Position numbers and translations under genes: made by a program. Of a DNA stretch of 64,000 nt, positions 25,971 to 34,347 are shown one piece after another (the first letter of the stretch is position 1; each line of letters opens with the position of its first letter). This stretch comes from Opitutia bacterium (GTDB taxonomy: Bacteria > Verrucomicrobiota > Verrucomicrobiae > Opitutales > UBA953), in NCBI GenBank assembly GCA_004558035.1, contig SFEJ01000005.1:1-64000 (forward strand), in the 5' to 3' direction. The notes below the pieces were generated by a model, which ran no database searches, was not told where the DNA came from, and was given only the letters and a program-made list of their open reading frames with translations.

Positions 25971-26016
25971 ACGCCGCCGCGCGGACAAAATCCCTCCGCG
26001 GAACCGCTTCTCCTTC

Positions 26017-26526
26017 ATGAAAAAAGAACACGCCGCCTCCTTTCCCCGAAAATTCCTCGCCCTGCTCGCTCTCGCCCTCGCGGGAACGGCGCTCGCCGCC
26101 TGCTCCTGCGGGAACGCGCCCGAAGAAAACGCCGCGCCCGCGAAGCCCGCGCGCACGGCGGAACTGCTCTCGCGCCACGACGCGGACGCCGTCTTCGCGG
26201 GAACGCGCGAACACGTCTGCCGCGGGCTGACGGCGCTCTGCCCCGACCGCTGCGGGCACTCGGGAACGCTCGCCGTCTTCCGCGTCGAAAAATACAACGC
26301 CTACGAAAAACCCGGACAGTACGGCGACCCGCAGACGGACGAGTTCGCGTTCATGCTGCTCTCGACGACGGGCGCGAGCGACGTTCCCGCCGAAATCGCC
26401 GAACGCGTCCGCGCGCTCGCGCCCGGCGACAAGGTGCGCCTCGTCTGGGAGCACGTCTACGTGACCGACGAAAACGGCTCGCGCTTCCCCGAACGCGTCG
26501 TGCGCGAGCTTTCCGCGCGCCGATGA
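26017..26526 (+). CDS. cysteine-rich lipoprotein of unknown function
   Basis: This 169-residue protein has a signal peptide with lipobox ALAAC at about residue 29. The mature protein has five further cysteines in a compact cluster (CSCG, CRGLTALCPDRCGHSG), suggesting disulfides or metal binding, followed by a small beta-rich domain ending GDKVRLVWEHVYVTDENGSRF. I do not recognise the family. Its stop codon overlaps the DUF4186 start by four bases, so the two are translationally coupled. Confidence 0.7.
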   Translation: MKKEHAASFPRKFLALLALALAGTALAACSCGNAPEENAAPAKPARTAELLSRHDADAVFAGTREHVCRGLTALCPDRCGHSGTLAVFRVEKYNAYEKPGQYGDPQTDEFAFMLLSTTGASDVPAEIAERVRALAPGDKVRLVWEHVYVTDENGSRFPERVVRELSARR

Positions 26527-26942
26527 CGACCTTCGAAAATCTCCGCCCGCGGCTCGCCGCCTCGCCCTTCCGCTCGCGCTTCCGGCTCTCGGAAAAGGAC
26601 CGCGCCTACATCGCGGAAAAAGGCTGGGAGACGATCGCGGAGCAGGCGCGGAAAATCGTGCGGGAACGCCTCGCGCCCGCGTTCCCGCGCAACGACGGCA
26701 GGCAGACGCCCATGCGCGGGCACGTCGTCTTTCTCGCGCAGCACGCCACGGGAACGTGCTGCCGCGGCTGCCTGAGCAAATGGCACGGCGTCGCGCCGGG
26801 GCGCGAACTCTCCGAGGCGGAACGGGAATACGTCGTCGGCATCCTCCTCGCGTGGCTGCGCGACCGCGCGGGCGACCTCTCCGCGTTCCCGCCGCCGCGC
26901 CGCCGGGAGGACGACGCCCCGACGCTCCCGGGGCTCTTCTGA
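26523..26942 (+). CDS. DUF4186 family protein
   Basis: This 139-residue protein is highly characteristic of DUF4186: FRSRFRLSEKDRAYI, ETIAEQARKIVRERLAPA, DGRQTPMRGHVVFLAQHA, and TGTCCRGCLSKWHGV with a conserved Cys-Cys and Cys. The His and Cys pattern suggests metal binding. The role is unknown. It appears to be cytoplasmic, with no signal sequence. It overlaps the preceding lipoprotein gene by ATGA. Confidence 0.87.
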   Translation: MTTFENLRPRLAASPFRSRFRLSEKDRAYIAEKGWETIAEQARKIVRERLAPAFPRNDGRQTPMRGHVVFLAQHATGTCCRGCLSKWHGVAPGRELSEAEREYVVGILLAWLRDRAGDLSAFPPPRRREDDAPTLPGLF

Positions 26943-26965
26943 CGCTTTCCGCGCCAAATCGGCGC

Positions 26966-27022
26966 TTGCAAGCGCGCGCCGTTTGGTGCTCTAATAGAGA
27001 ATCCGACATTTTACGTAAAATG
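26966..27022 (+). promoter_or_regulatory. promoter-like boxes and palindrome covering a start codon
   Basis: TTGCAA at 26966-26971 and TCTAAT at 26990-26995 are spaced by 18 bases like a -35/-10 pair. The 16-bp perfect palindrome CATTTTACGTAAAATG (27007-27022) includes the start codon of the next gene. A hairpin there would sequester the start. A DNA-binding site is also possible. Confidence 0.45.
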
Positions 27023-28966
27023 AACAACGAAGAGATCGCATCCCTTATCGAAAACAATCCGGAGCTGCGCGTCGCGCGCGACAAGCTCGAAGCCATGGCG
27101 AACGGCGCCTGCTGCATGCACCGCACCTGGGGCTTCGGCGAAATCAAAGGCTACGACGCGTCCGTCAACCGGCTCATCATCGACTTCCCCGAAGCGAACA
27201 AGATCGGGCATGCGATGGCTCCCGCGTTCTGCGTCGAAAAGCTCGAGATTCTGCCCGAGCGCCACATCCTCGTCCGCAACCGCAAGGAGCCCGGCGTGAT
27301 CGAATCTCTCGTGAAGTCCGATCCCGTCCGCCTCATCAAGGAGATTCTCGCCGCCGCGAAGGGGCACAAGATGACGACGACGGAAATCGAGGTCGTCCTC
27401 ATCCGCCTGCTCGGTCCCGCCAAGATGAAGAAATGGTGGACGGCGACGAAGAAGCTCCTTCTCAAGGACCCGATGATCGGCGTTCCCGCGAAGAAGGAAG
27501 GTCAGTACGAGCTCCGCGACGAAGACGACCAGGTCTCGCCCGAGCGCGAAATTCTCGAAGAATACTACCGCAACAAGAATCCGAAAAAGAAGATTCAGCT
27601 CGCGGAAAAGCTCTTCCAATTCTCGTCCATCAAGTCCGAGGACGAACTCCCGAAGGGCGACCCGAACCAGCCGCAGCCGCTGCACCACTACAAGGCGACC
27701 GACCCGGAAATCGAGGCCGACCTGCACAACATCTTCGACGAGCTCACCGACGCCATCAAGTCCGCCAAGCGTCTCACGAAGGCGGAATGCCTCTACGGGC
27801 TCTGGGTGCGCAACGACCTTTGCCGCTTCTTCAAGGAAGACGTCGATTCGCTCGAACCCACGTCGAAGTCCGTCATTCTTTCCTGCACGCCCGAAGAGCT
27901 GAGCCGTCTCGCGGAGGAAATCCCGCAGAATCCGGCGTGTCTGAAGCGCCTGCTCGACCTGCTCTCGCGCGTTTACGCCGAAGGTGAAAAATGGGTCTCC
28001 GTGATCACCGACCTGCTCGAGCACAGCACGGGCAAGTTCACCGCGGAATGCGTCAACTTCCTCGTCGAACGCGGCCAGGAAAAGCACGTCGCCAAGACGC
28101 TGGTGGACTGGCTCGACGCGCAGAGCCTGAAGAGCCCGGTGCTCATCTGGATCATCAAGAACCGCAATTCCCGCAAGTACGCGAAGATCATCAAGCCGCT
28201 CATTTCGCACCGCCTTCTCTCCGCGATTCTTTACGCGATCGACCGCGAAGCCGTCATGGCGACCTCGAACCGCCGCATCCTGCTCGCGGAAGAGCTCAGC
28301 GAAGACTACGGTCTGATTCAGGACCTGCTCGAAGACTCGAACGAGGAAGTCGCGCGCGACCTCGCGCAGGCGCTCAACCTCAACCAGGGTTTCGAGCCGC
28401 TCACGAAGAAGTCGCTGCTCGCGCGCTTCATCAAGATTTACCCGCGCATCCAGAACCTGCTCGTCGGCGGCGCGGACGAGCCCGAAGTCTCCGGCGCGCT
28501 CGTCGTCTCGCAGTGGTCGCTCGAAGAACGCCGCAACGAACTCGAAGACCTCATCAAGGTGCAGATTCCCGCGAACAAGGAAGCCATCAACATCGCGAAG
28601 GAACACGGCGACCTCAAGGAAAACTCCGAATACAAGATGGCGCGCCAAGACCAGGAAACGCTGCTCGCGCGCAAGGCGCAGCTCGAATCCGAGCTCGGCC
28701 GCGCGCAGGCGACGGACTTCTCCGACACGCCGACCGACAAGATCGGCGTCGGCTCCATCGTCGAGCTCCAGTCCGCTTCCGGCAAAAAGGAAGCCTACAC
28801 GATCCTCGGCGCGTGGGACTCCGATCCCGGCAAGAACATCCTCTCCTACAAGACGCCGCTCGCGCAGAAGCTCATCGGCAAGGTCGTCGGAGACGAATTC
28901 AACAACGACGGCGACGCCTGGACGATCAAGGCGATCGCCCGCTGGTTCGACAAGCAGGGCAAATAA
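27020..28966 (+). CDS. GreA/GreB-domain protein with long N-terminal extension
   Basis: In this 648-residue protein the last 160 or so residues are a full Gre factor. The coiled coil has the acidic tip EHGDLKENSEY (about residues 533-543), whose acidic residues enter the polymerase active site to induce transcript cleavage. An FKBP-like domain ends with VGDEFNNDGDAWTIKAI. The first 480 or so residues are helical with no family I can name: an early GACCMHRTWGFGEIKGY, then alpha-helical repeats. Related long Gre proteins are, as far as I know, typical of Verrucomicrobiota. It carries only one GGGAACG word. Confidence 0.85.
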   Translation: MNNEEIASLIENNPELRVARDKLEAMANGACCMHRTWGFGEIKGYDASVNRLIIDFPEANKIGHAMAPAFCVEKLEILPERHILVRNRKEPGVIESLVKSDPVRLIKEILAAAKGHKMTTTEIEVVLIRLLGPAKMKKWWTATKKLLLKDPMIGVPAKKEGQYELRDEDDQVSPEREILEEYYRNKNPKKKIQLAEKLFQFSSIKSEDELPKGDPNQPQPLHHYKATDPEIEADLHNIFDELTDAIKSAKRLTKAECLYGLWVRNDLCRFFKEDVDSLEPTSKSVILSCTPEELSRLAEEIPQNPACLKRLLDLLSRVYAEGEKWVSVITDLLEHSTGKFTAECVNFLVERGQEKHVAKTLVDWLDAQSLKSPVLIWIIKNRNSRKYAKIIKPLISHRLLSAILYAIDREAVMATSNRRILLAEELSEDYGLIQDLLEDSNEEVARDLAQALNLNQGFEPLTKKSLLARFIKIYPRIQNLLVGGADEPEVSGALVVSQWSLEERRNELEDLIKVQIPANKEAINIAKEHGDLKENSEYKMARQDQETLLARKAQLESELGRAQATDFSDTPTDKIGVGSIVELQSASGKKEAYTILGAWDSDPGKNILSYKTPLAQKLIGKVVGDEFNNDGDAWTIKAIARWFDKQGK

Positions 28967-28993
28967 GCCCCGCGCGCGCTCCCGCGACGAAAG

Positions 28994-29028
28994 GCGTTCC
29001 CGCGAAACCCGCGGGAACGTCTTTTTTT
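28994..29028 (+). terminator. terminator built from two GGGAACG words
   Basis: CGTTCCCGCG / CGCGGGAACG stem with a 5-base loop and a run of seven T, 30 bases after the GreA/GreB-domain gene. Confidence 0.85.
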
Positions 29029-29083
29029 GTCCGCCCGAAACGGACGACTTCCCCCTCGGTTAAGAAAACCGAGGCAAGCGAAA

Positions 29084-29216
29084 AGTTTTGACCACGGAAC
29101 ACACGAAAGAACACGGAAATTTAGCGGAGAGGCGACATGCGCCACGCTTCGCTTACTTGTCGCCTAAAATTTTTCTTTAACTTTCTTTGACTTTGCGGTT
29201 TTTCTTCGCGCCGATC
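29084..29216. repeat. ACACGAAAGAACACGG- and inverted CGCAAAG-type repeats
   Basis: ACCACGGAACACACGAAAG and AACACGGAAATTTAGCGG are followed by CTTTAACTTTCTTTGACTTTG CGG, the reverse of the repeat text at 6529. The stretch between (29125-29160) can fold (GGCGACATGC with GCTTACTTGTCGCC). It occupies the gap before phoU. Confidence 0.6.
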
Positions 29217-29221
29217 CTTTT

Positions 29222-29893
29222 TCACGCCGCGTTTCCGTGGCGGATGATCTTGCCGCGCTCGAGGTAGATCACGTCCTCGCAGATGTTCGTCGCCATGTCG
29301 GCGATGCGCTCGAAATTCTTCGAGATCGTGAGGCAGTCCAGAAAATAGCCGCTCGCCTGCGGACTGGCGGCGACGCGTTCCCGCACCCAGGCGAAATTGC
29401 GGCGGTTGAGCTCGTCCACCGCGTCGTCGGCGCGCAGCACGCGCTCCGCGAGCTCCGGATCGCGGTAGGTCATGGAATCGAGCGCCCGGCGCAGCATCTC
29501 GCGCGTCTTCGACGCCATTTCGGAGCAGTCGAAGCGGGCGTCTTCACCGAGCGCGCCGACGTCGGTCTTCGCCATGTCGGCGACGCGTTCGGCGATGTTG
29601 CACGTCATGTCGGCGATGCGCTCGATCTCGATGTTCACTTTGAGAATCGTGACGACGGTGCGCAGGTCCGACGCGACGGGCTGATAGAGCGCGAGAATTT
29701 TCAGGCACTCCTCTTCGATGCGGATCTCTTCGCAGTCGATGCGGAAATCGTTTTCGATGATCTCCGAAGCGCGGCGGACGTCGAGCTTCGAGACGGCGAG
29801 AACGGCTTCGGAAAGCGCGTTTTCGGCGTCGGCGGCGATCTGCGCGACCATCTGCTTCAGGTTGATGATGGCTTGGTTGAAATGCTCCTTCAT
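29222..29893 (-). CDS. phoU: phosphate transport regulator PhoU
   Basis: This 223-residue protein has two PhoU three-helix repeats (about residues 10-100 and 115-210), with the signature ERIADMTCNIAERV in repeat 1 and ERIADMATNICEDVIYL in repeat 2. It binds iron/manganese clusters and couples the Pst transporter to PhoR signalling to repress the phosphate starvation response. Normal length. It is last in the minus-strand run pstA-pstB-phoU. Confidence 0.95.
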   Translation of the reverse strand: MKEHFNQAIINLKQMVAQIAADAENALSEAVLAVSKLDVRRASEIIENDFRIDCEEIRIEEECLKILALYQPVASDLRTVVTILKVNIEIERIADMTCNIAERVADMAKTDVGALGEDARFDCSEMASKTREMLRRALDSMTYRDPELAERVLRADDAVDELNRRNFAWVRERVAASPQASGYFLDCLTISKNFERIADMATNICEDVIYLERGKIIRHGNAA

Positions 29894-29952
29894 GGTTTTT
29901 CGGATTCTTTTTTTGTAATTGAAAATCGTTTACGCTGGAACGCGTCCCGGGA

Positions 29953-30708
29953 TCAGCCGAAGCGCCCGGTCACGTATTCCTCGGTCCTCTTCTTGTCGGG
30001 ATTGGAAAAGATCTTCGACGTGGCGCCGAATTCCTCGATTCGTCCCTTGTAGAAGAACGCCGTATAGTCGCTGATGCGCGCCGCCTGCTGCATGTTGTGC
30101 GTGACGATGGCGATCGTGAACTTGTCCTTGAGGCGCAGGCAGAGCTCCTCGATCTTGAGCGTCGCCACGGGATCGACGGCGCTGGTCGGCTCGTCCATGA
30201 GCAGCACTTCGGGCTCGGCGGCGATGGCGCGCGCGATGCAGAGGCGCTGCTGCTGGCCGCCGGAAAGCGCGAGGCCGCTCTTCTTCAGCTTGTCCTTGAC
30301 TTCGTCCCAGATCGACGCGCCGACGAGCGCCTGTTCGACGCGGTCGGCGATTTCGCCGCGGGAAAGCCGGAAGTGCAGGCGCAGCGGGTAGGCGACGTTG
30401 TCGAAGACCGACATCGGGAACGGCGTCGGCTTCTGGAAAATCATGCCGACTCGGCGGCGCAGGTCGAGCACGTCCACCTTTTTGTCGAGAATGTTCACGC
30501 CGTCGAGCGTGAGCGTTCCCGTGGCGCGCTGGTCGCGGTAGAGCTCGAAGATGCGGTTGTAGATCCGCAGGTGCGTGGACTTGCCGCAGCCGCTCGGCCC
30601 GATGACGGCGGTGATCTTGTTCGCCTCGATGTCGATGTCGTTGTCGAAGAGCGCCTGGTTGTTTCCGTAAAAGAAATTGAGGTTTCTCGCGGAGATTTTC
30701 GTTGCCAT
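29953..30708 (-). CDS. pstB: phosphate ABC transporter ATP-binding protein PstB
   Basis: This 251-residue ATPase has Walker A GPSGCGKSTHLR near residue 34, signature LSGGQQQRLCIARA and Walker B VLLMDEPTSAVDP near 160. Each position is characteristic of PstB, which drives high-affinity phosphate import through PstC/PstA. It starts 28 bases after pstA and 59 bases before phoU, so it is one operon. Confidence 0.97.
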   Translation of the reverse strand: MATKISARNLNFFYGNNQALFDNDIDIEANKITAVIGPSGCGKSTHLRIYNRIFELYRDQRATGTLTLDGVNILDKKVDVLDLRRRVGMIFQKPTPFPMSVFDNVAYPLRLHFRLSRGEIADRVEQALVGASIWDEVKDKLKKSGLALSGGQQQRLCIARAIAAEPEVLLMDEPTSAVDPVATLKIEELCLRLKDKFTIAIVTHNMQQAARISDYTAFFYKGRIEEFGATSKIFSNPDKKRTEEYVTGRFG

Positions 30709-30736
30709 GGTTTTCTGATTTGTCGTTAAAAAGTGA

Positions 30737-31615
30737 TTACTTCGCGCGGGAACGCTCGCGGAAGGCGACGCGCGTGAAGACGTTGATCGCGAGCACGAGC
30801 AGCGTGATGACGAACGCCGCGCCCCACGCCGCCGCCTGCATTTCGCCGAAGGGCGAATCCGCGTACTGCGTGATCAGCACGGGCATGTTCGCCGTCGGGT
30901 CGGAAAAGAAGCCGTCCGGCCAGTCGTCCATGAACATCGCGGTGAAGAGCAGCGGCGCCGTCTCGCCGGAGACGCGCGCGATCGAAAGCAGCACGCCCGT
31001 GACGAGCCCGTTCTTCGCCGAGCGGCAGATGACGGAGAGCGTCGTGCGCGCCCGCGTCATGCCCAGCGCCAGCGCGGATTCGCGCAGCGTGTCGGGCACC
31101 ATCGCGAGCATGTCCTCCGTCGTGCGCATCACGACCGGGAACATGATGATCGCCAGCGCGAGCGAGCCCGCGAAGCCGGAGAAATGCCCCGTCGGCACGA
31201 CCCAGATCACGTAGACGAACAGCCCGACGATGACGCTCGGCATGCCCATCATCACGTTCGCGCAGAAGCGCAGCGCGTTCGCGACACGGGAGCGCTTGCC
31301 GAATTCCGAAAGGTAGATGCCCGCCGCGATGCCCGTCGGAATCGCGATCGCGGCGGCGACGGCCGTGATCAGCAGCGTGCCCAGGACCGCGTTCGCGATC
31401 CCGCCGTCGGCGACGCCGTAGGGCTTCGACGGATTCGTCAGAAAGTCGAGATCGAGCGCGCTCAGCCCGCGCCCGACGACGGACGCGAGAATCCACGCCA
31501 TGCCGCCGACGGCGATCGCGACCGCGGTCACGGAAAAGATCCGGACGACGCCGTCCGCCGCCTTTCGGAAGAAAAGCGGCTTCGTTCTGGATTTCAAATC
31601 GAATTCGGGATTCAT
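30737..31615 (-). CDS. pstA: phosphate ABC transporter permease PstA
   Basis: This 292-residue inner-membrane permease has about six membrane spans. The ABC permease EAA-loop region reads ESALALGMTRARTTLSVICRSAKNGL near residue 190. The late GETAPLLFTAMF is a PstA hallmark. Its usual partner pstC and the binding protein pstS are not adjacent: the next gene upstream is prmA. A pair of CTAAC repeats 11 bases apart lies 49 bases upstream. Confidence 0.93.
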   Translation of the reverse strand: MNPEFDLKSRTKPLFFRKAADGVVRIFSVTAVAIAVGGMAWILASVVGRGLSALDLDFLTNPSKPYGVADGGIANAVLGTLLITAVAAAIAIPTGIAAGIYLSEFGKRSRVANALRFCANVMMGMPSVIVGLFVYVIWVVPTGHFSGFAGSLALAIIMFPVVMRTTEDMLAMVPDTLRESALALGMTRARTTLSVICRSAKNGLVTGVLLSIARVSGETAPLLFTAMFMDDWPDGFFSDPTANMPVLITQYADSPFGEMQAAAWGAAFVITLLVLAINVFTRVAFRERSRAK

Positions 31616-31660
31616 CGTGCGCGCAATCGTAGCGCGCCGAAGTTTGTCCCGTGTTCGGAG

Positions 31661-31680
31661 AATGTTAGTTTTTCGTTAGG
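31661..31680 (-). promoter_or_regulatory. possible Pho-box-like direct repeat before pstA
   Basis: Minus-strand CTAACGAAAAACTAACATT has two CTAAC units spaced 11 bases, like the half-site spacing of PhoB boxes (CTGTCAT every 11 bases). The sequence differs from the E. coli consensus. Location upstream of phosphate genes is the main support. Confidence 0.35.
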
Positions 31681-31703
31681 ACGCCGCGGAGGCGTTCCCG
31701 CGC

Positions 31704-32606
31704 TCACTCGCGGAACAGCGCCACGTCGGACCACTCGCCCATGACGCGGCCTTCGACGCGGACGTTCCCGCCCCACGCCGCACGCGCCTTGTGCTCGAAC
31801 ACGCGCGTCACCGTCGCCTGCTCGCTCGCGAGAATCCCGCTCAGCGCGAGCACGCCGCCCGGATTCACCGCCGCGAGCAGATTGTCCGCGTAGATGCAGA
31901 GCACGTCGCTGATGATGTTCGCCAGAACGACGTCCGACGCGCCCGCTTTTTCCAGCCCCGTCTCCAGCCCGTCGTGCGTGAACGCGACGGCCTCCGGCGG
32001 GAGCGCGTTCTTCGCGCGGTTTTCGATCGAGACCTCGACCGCCTCGGGATCGCGGTCGAAGCCGTAAACTTTTTTGCAGCCGAGCTGCGCCGCCGAGATC
32101 GCGAGAATCCCCGAGCCGCAGCCCGCGTCGATGACGGACGTTCCCGCGACCGCCGCCGAGCCCGCTCCGCCGCGCGCTTCGAGGAAATCGACGAGCCGCT
32201 GCCCGCAGAGCCGCGTCGTCGGGTGGTCGCCCGTGCCGAACGCGAGCCCCGCGTCGAAATACACGACCGCCGCGCCCGCGGGAACGGCGTATTCCGCGCG
32301 CCGCCACTCGGGCACCCAGTGCAGGCGCCCGTAGCTCCACGGATGCAGATTCGCCTTGTAGGCCTCCTTCCAGTCGCGGTCTTCGAGCGTACCGACGCTC
32401 GGGCGCTCCGGCAGCATGCGGAACGCCTTGCGCAGATCCGCCCACGCGTCGAGCGCCTCGGCCTCGCTGTCGAAATAGCCCATCAGCCAATGCGGCGAGC
32501 CGACTTTTTCATGAAAAATCAGCCACGGCGAACGCACGAGCTCGCAGAAAAAGTCTTCGAGCGGCTGAGCCAGTGAACTGTCGATTTCGCAACGTGTTTC
32601 GATCAT
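31704..32606 (-). CDS. prmA: ribosomal protein L11 methyltransferase
   Basis: This 300-residue class I SAM methyltransferase has motif I VIDAGCGSGILAISAAQLG near residue 150, motif II FDRDPEAVEVSIENR and catalytic VVLANIISDVLC near 225, as in PrmA. It trimethylates L11 and the N-terminal third is the L11-binding part. No clear Shine-Dalgarno sequence precedes the ATG. Another 88 bases separate its stop from pstA, so pst expression may be independent. Confidence 0.9.
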   Translation of the reverse strand: MIETRCEIDSSLAQPLEDFFCELVRSPWLIFHEKVGSPHWLMGYFDSEAEALDAWADLRKAFRMLPERPSVGTLEDRDWKEAYKANLHPWSYGRLHWVPEWRRAEYAVPAGAAVVYFDAGLAFGTGDHPTTRLCGQRLVDFLEARGGAGSAAVAGTSVIDAGCGSGILAISAAQLGCKKVYGFDRDPEAVEVSIENRAKNALPPEAVAFTHDGLETGLEKAGASDVVLANIISDVLCIYADNLLAAVNPGGVLALSGILASEQATVTRVFEHKARAAWGGNVRVEGRVMGEWSDVALFRE

Positions 32607-32732
32607 TTTTGGGAAAAATATTAAAGGAGCGTCAAGTTACGGATTGAGGGCGGCGGGAACGACGCGGATTTCGGCTCGGCGGAATTTTCTGAAAAACTTC
32701 TTTCGGACTTCTCTTGTCGCCCGCGACTTTCT

Positions 32733-33326
32733 TCAGGCGTTGAACGTCTTCGCTTCGCCGAGCGAAAGCCGGCGGATGACGTCAGGCAGAATCCTGTGTT
32801 CCGCCGCGTGGATCTTCTGCGCGAAGCTCTCGAGCGTGTCGCCCGGCTCGCGCCGCACGACCGCCTGGTCGATGATCGCGCCGCGGTCCAGCTCCGAATT
32901 GACGAAATGCACCGTGCACCCGCTCACGGCGACGCCGTAGCGCCACGCCTGCCCGATGCCGTCCAGCCCCTGAAACGAAGGCAGCAGCGACGGATGCAGG
33001 TTGATGATGCGGTTCGGGAACGCGTCGAGCAGCGGCGCCTTCAGCACGCGCATGAAGCCCGCGAGCACGATCCATTCCGCGCCCGCGTCGCGTATCGCCT
33101 GCGCCCACGCGGCCTCGCGCTCGGGCGAGAACTTCGTCTTGAACGGTCCGGGATCGAGCCGGAACGCGGGAACGCCGTAGGTCTTCCCGTGCTCCAGAAT
33201 CTTCGCGCCGGGAATGTCGCAGAAAACGGCGACGGGCTCGGCGGCGCCGAGCGTTCCCGCGCGGTAAGCCTTGAGAATCGCTTCCGCGTTGCTTCCAGTT
33301 CCCGATCCGAGTATCGCGAATTTCAT
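32733..33326 (-). CDS. purN: phosphoribosylglycinamide formyltransferase
   Basis: This 197-residue enzyme transfers a formyl group from 10-formyl-THF to GAR in purine synthesis. It has the N-terminal ILGSGTGSNAEAIL, the catalytic region NLHPSLLPSFQGLDG near residue 105 (Asn and His), and the aspartate in NSELDRGAII near 140. No other purine gene is adjacent. The gap to prmA (32607-32732) shows nothing recognisable. Confidence 0.93.
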   Translation of the reverse strand: MKFAILGSGTGSNAEAILKAYRAGTLGAAEPVAVFCDIPGAKILEHGKTYGVPAFRLDPGPFKTKFSPEREAAWAQAIRDAGAEWIVLAGFMRVLKAPLLDAFPNRIINLHPSLLPSFQGLDGIGQAWRYGVAVSGCTVHFVNSELDRGAIIDQAVVRREPGDTLESFAQKIHAAEHRILPDVIRRLSLGEAKTFNA

Positions 33327-33387
33327 ATTGCGGAAAAACTTACGCCGCTTTCCGCGCGAACGCGAACGAAAAAGAGACGCGCGATTC

Positions 33388-34305
33388 TCAAGCTCGCGCC
33401 GATGTCTCAGACCGCGCGTCGCGCGCTTCGAGAATCACGGGAAGGCGGGAAGCGAAGAGGCGGTTCGTCGCCTTCACGACGAGGAAGCACGCGCCGAGCG
33501 GCAGAAAGAGCACCTGGACGACGAAGAGCGCGACGTAGAGCCCCGCGATCTCCAGCGAGACCGCGACGATTTCGCCCGCGTTTTCGACGAGCGAGGCGAG
33601 CGCGTCCCCGGTCGCGACGGCGATTTCCTTCGTCTTCGCGCCCGCCTTTTCGATGCGTTTCCAGATGCCGTCCTCTTCGGAAAATTCGAATTCGCAGTTC
33701 GGCATTTCGACGCGCCAGACCTGCAGGCGTTCCCGGCATTCGGCGAGCCGCGGCGCGAAGAAGCGCGTCTCGACCGCGTCGGAGATCAGCGCCGTGCACG
33801 GCAGCGCGACGCGGACGAGCATCAGCACGAGCGCCGCCTTGCGCAGCCAGACGGAGAAGGCGCGGACGCGTTCCCGCCGCGAAAAAACCGCCGCGATTCC
33901 TGCGCCGACGAGCAGAACCGCGACCGCGCCGAGCGCGACGACGCCGACGATTTCGTAAATGATTTTCTGAATGCTCAGCGCGACGATCGTCGTGAAAAGC
34001 ACGTCGGAAAGGCGTTCCACGACGTCGTCGAGCGGGTCGAGCACCTGCCCGACCGCGACGCTGACGCCGAGCCCCGCGGGCGTCGCGGAAACGCTCGATT
34101 CCTTGACGACGGAGATCGCGCCGTTGAGCGCGCGCGCCGTGCCGAACGCGACCGCCGCCTCCGTCATCGTTTCGGAAAAATACGCGTCCGTCTTTTCGTC
34201 GATCTGCGGGAACGCCTTTTCGGCGACGATGAGGGCGCAAAAAAACGCGAAAAGCGCGACGAACGCCGCGTTTTTCGCGAAGATGCGGAGAAGCTTCTGC
34301 TTCAC
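33388..34305 (-). CDS. multi-pass membrane protein of unknown function
   Basis: In this 305-residue protein the hydrophobic segments lie near residues 11-28, 105-137, 152-172 and 252-275. Long amphipathic or charged stretches separate them (KTDAYFSETMTEAAVAF; WKRIEKAGAKTKEI). I recognise no family. It is 42 bases downstream of nuoD on the same strand and may share its transcript, but nothing ties it to complex I. Confidence 0.7.
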   Translation of the reverse strand: MKQKLLRIFAKNAAFVALFAFFCALIVAEKAFPQIDEKTDAYFSETMTEAAVAFGTARALNGAISVVKESSVSATPAGLGVSVAVGQVLDPLDDVVERLSDVLFTTIVALSIQKIIYEIVGVVALGAVAVLLVGAGIAAVFSRRERVRAFSVWLRKAALVLMLVRVALPCTALISDAVETRFFAPRLAECRERLQVWRVEMPNCEFEFSEEDGIWKRIEKAGAKTKEIAVATGDALASLVENAGEIVAVSLEIAGLYVALFVVQVLFLPLGACFLVVKATNRLFASRLPVILEARDARSETSARA

Positions 34306-34347
34306 GGATTTCCTCCGGGGCTTCCCGCCTTTAAGATTTCACGCGCC

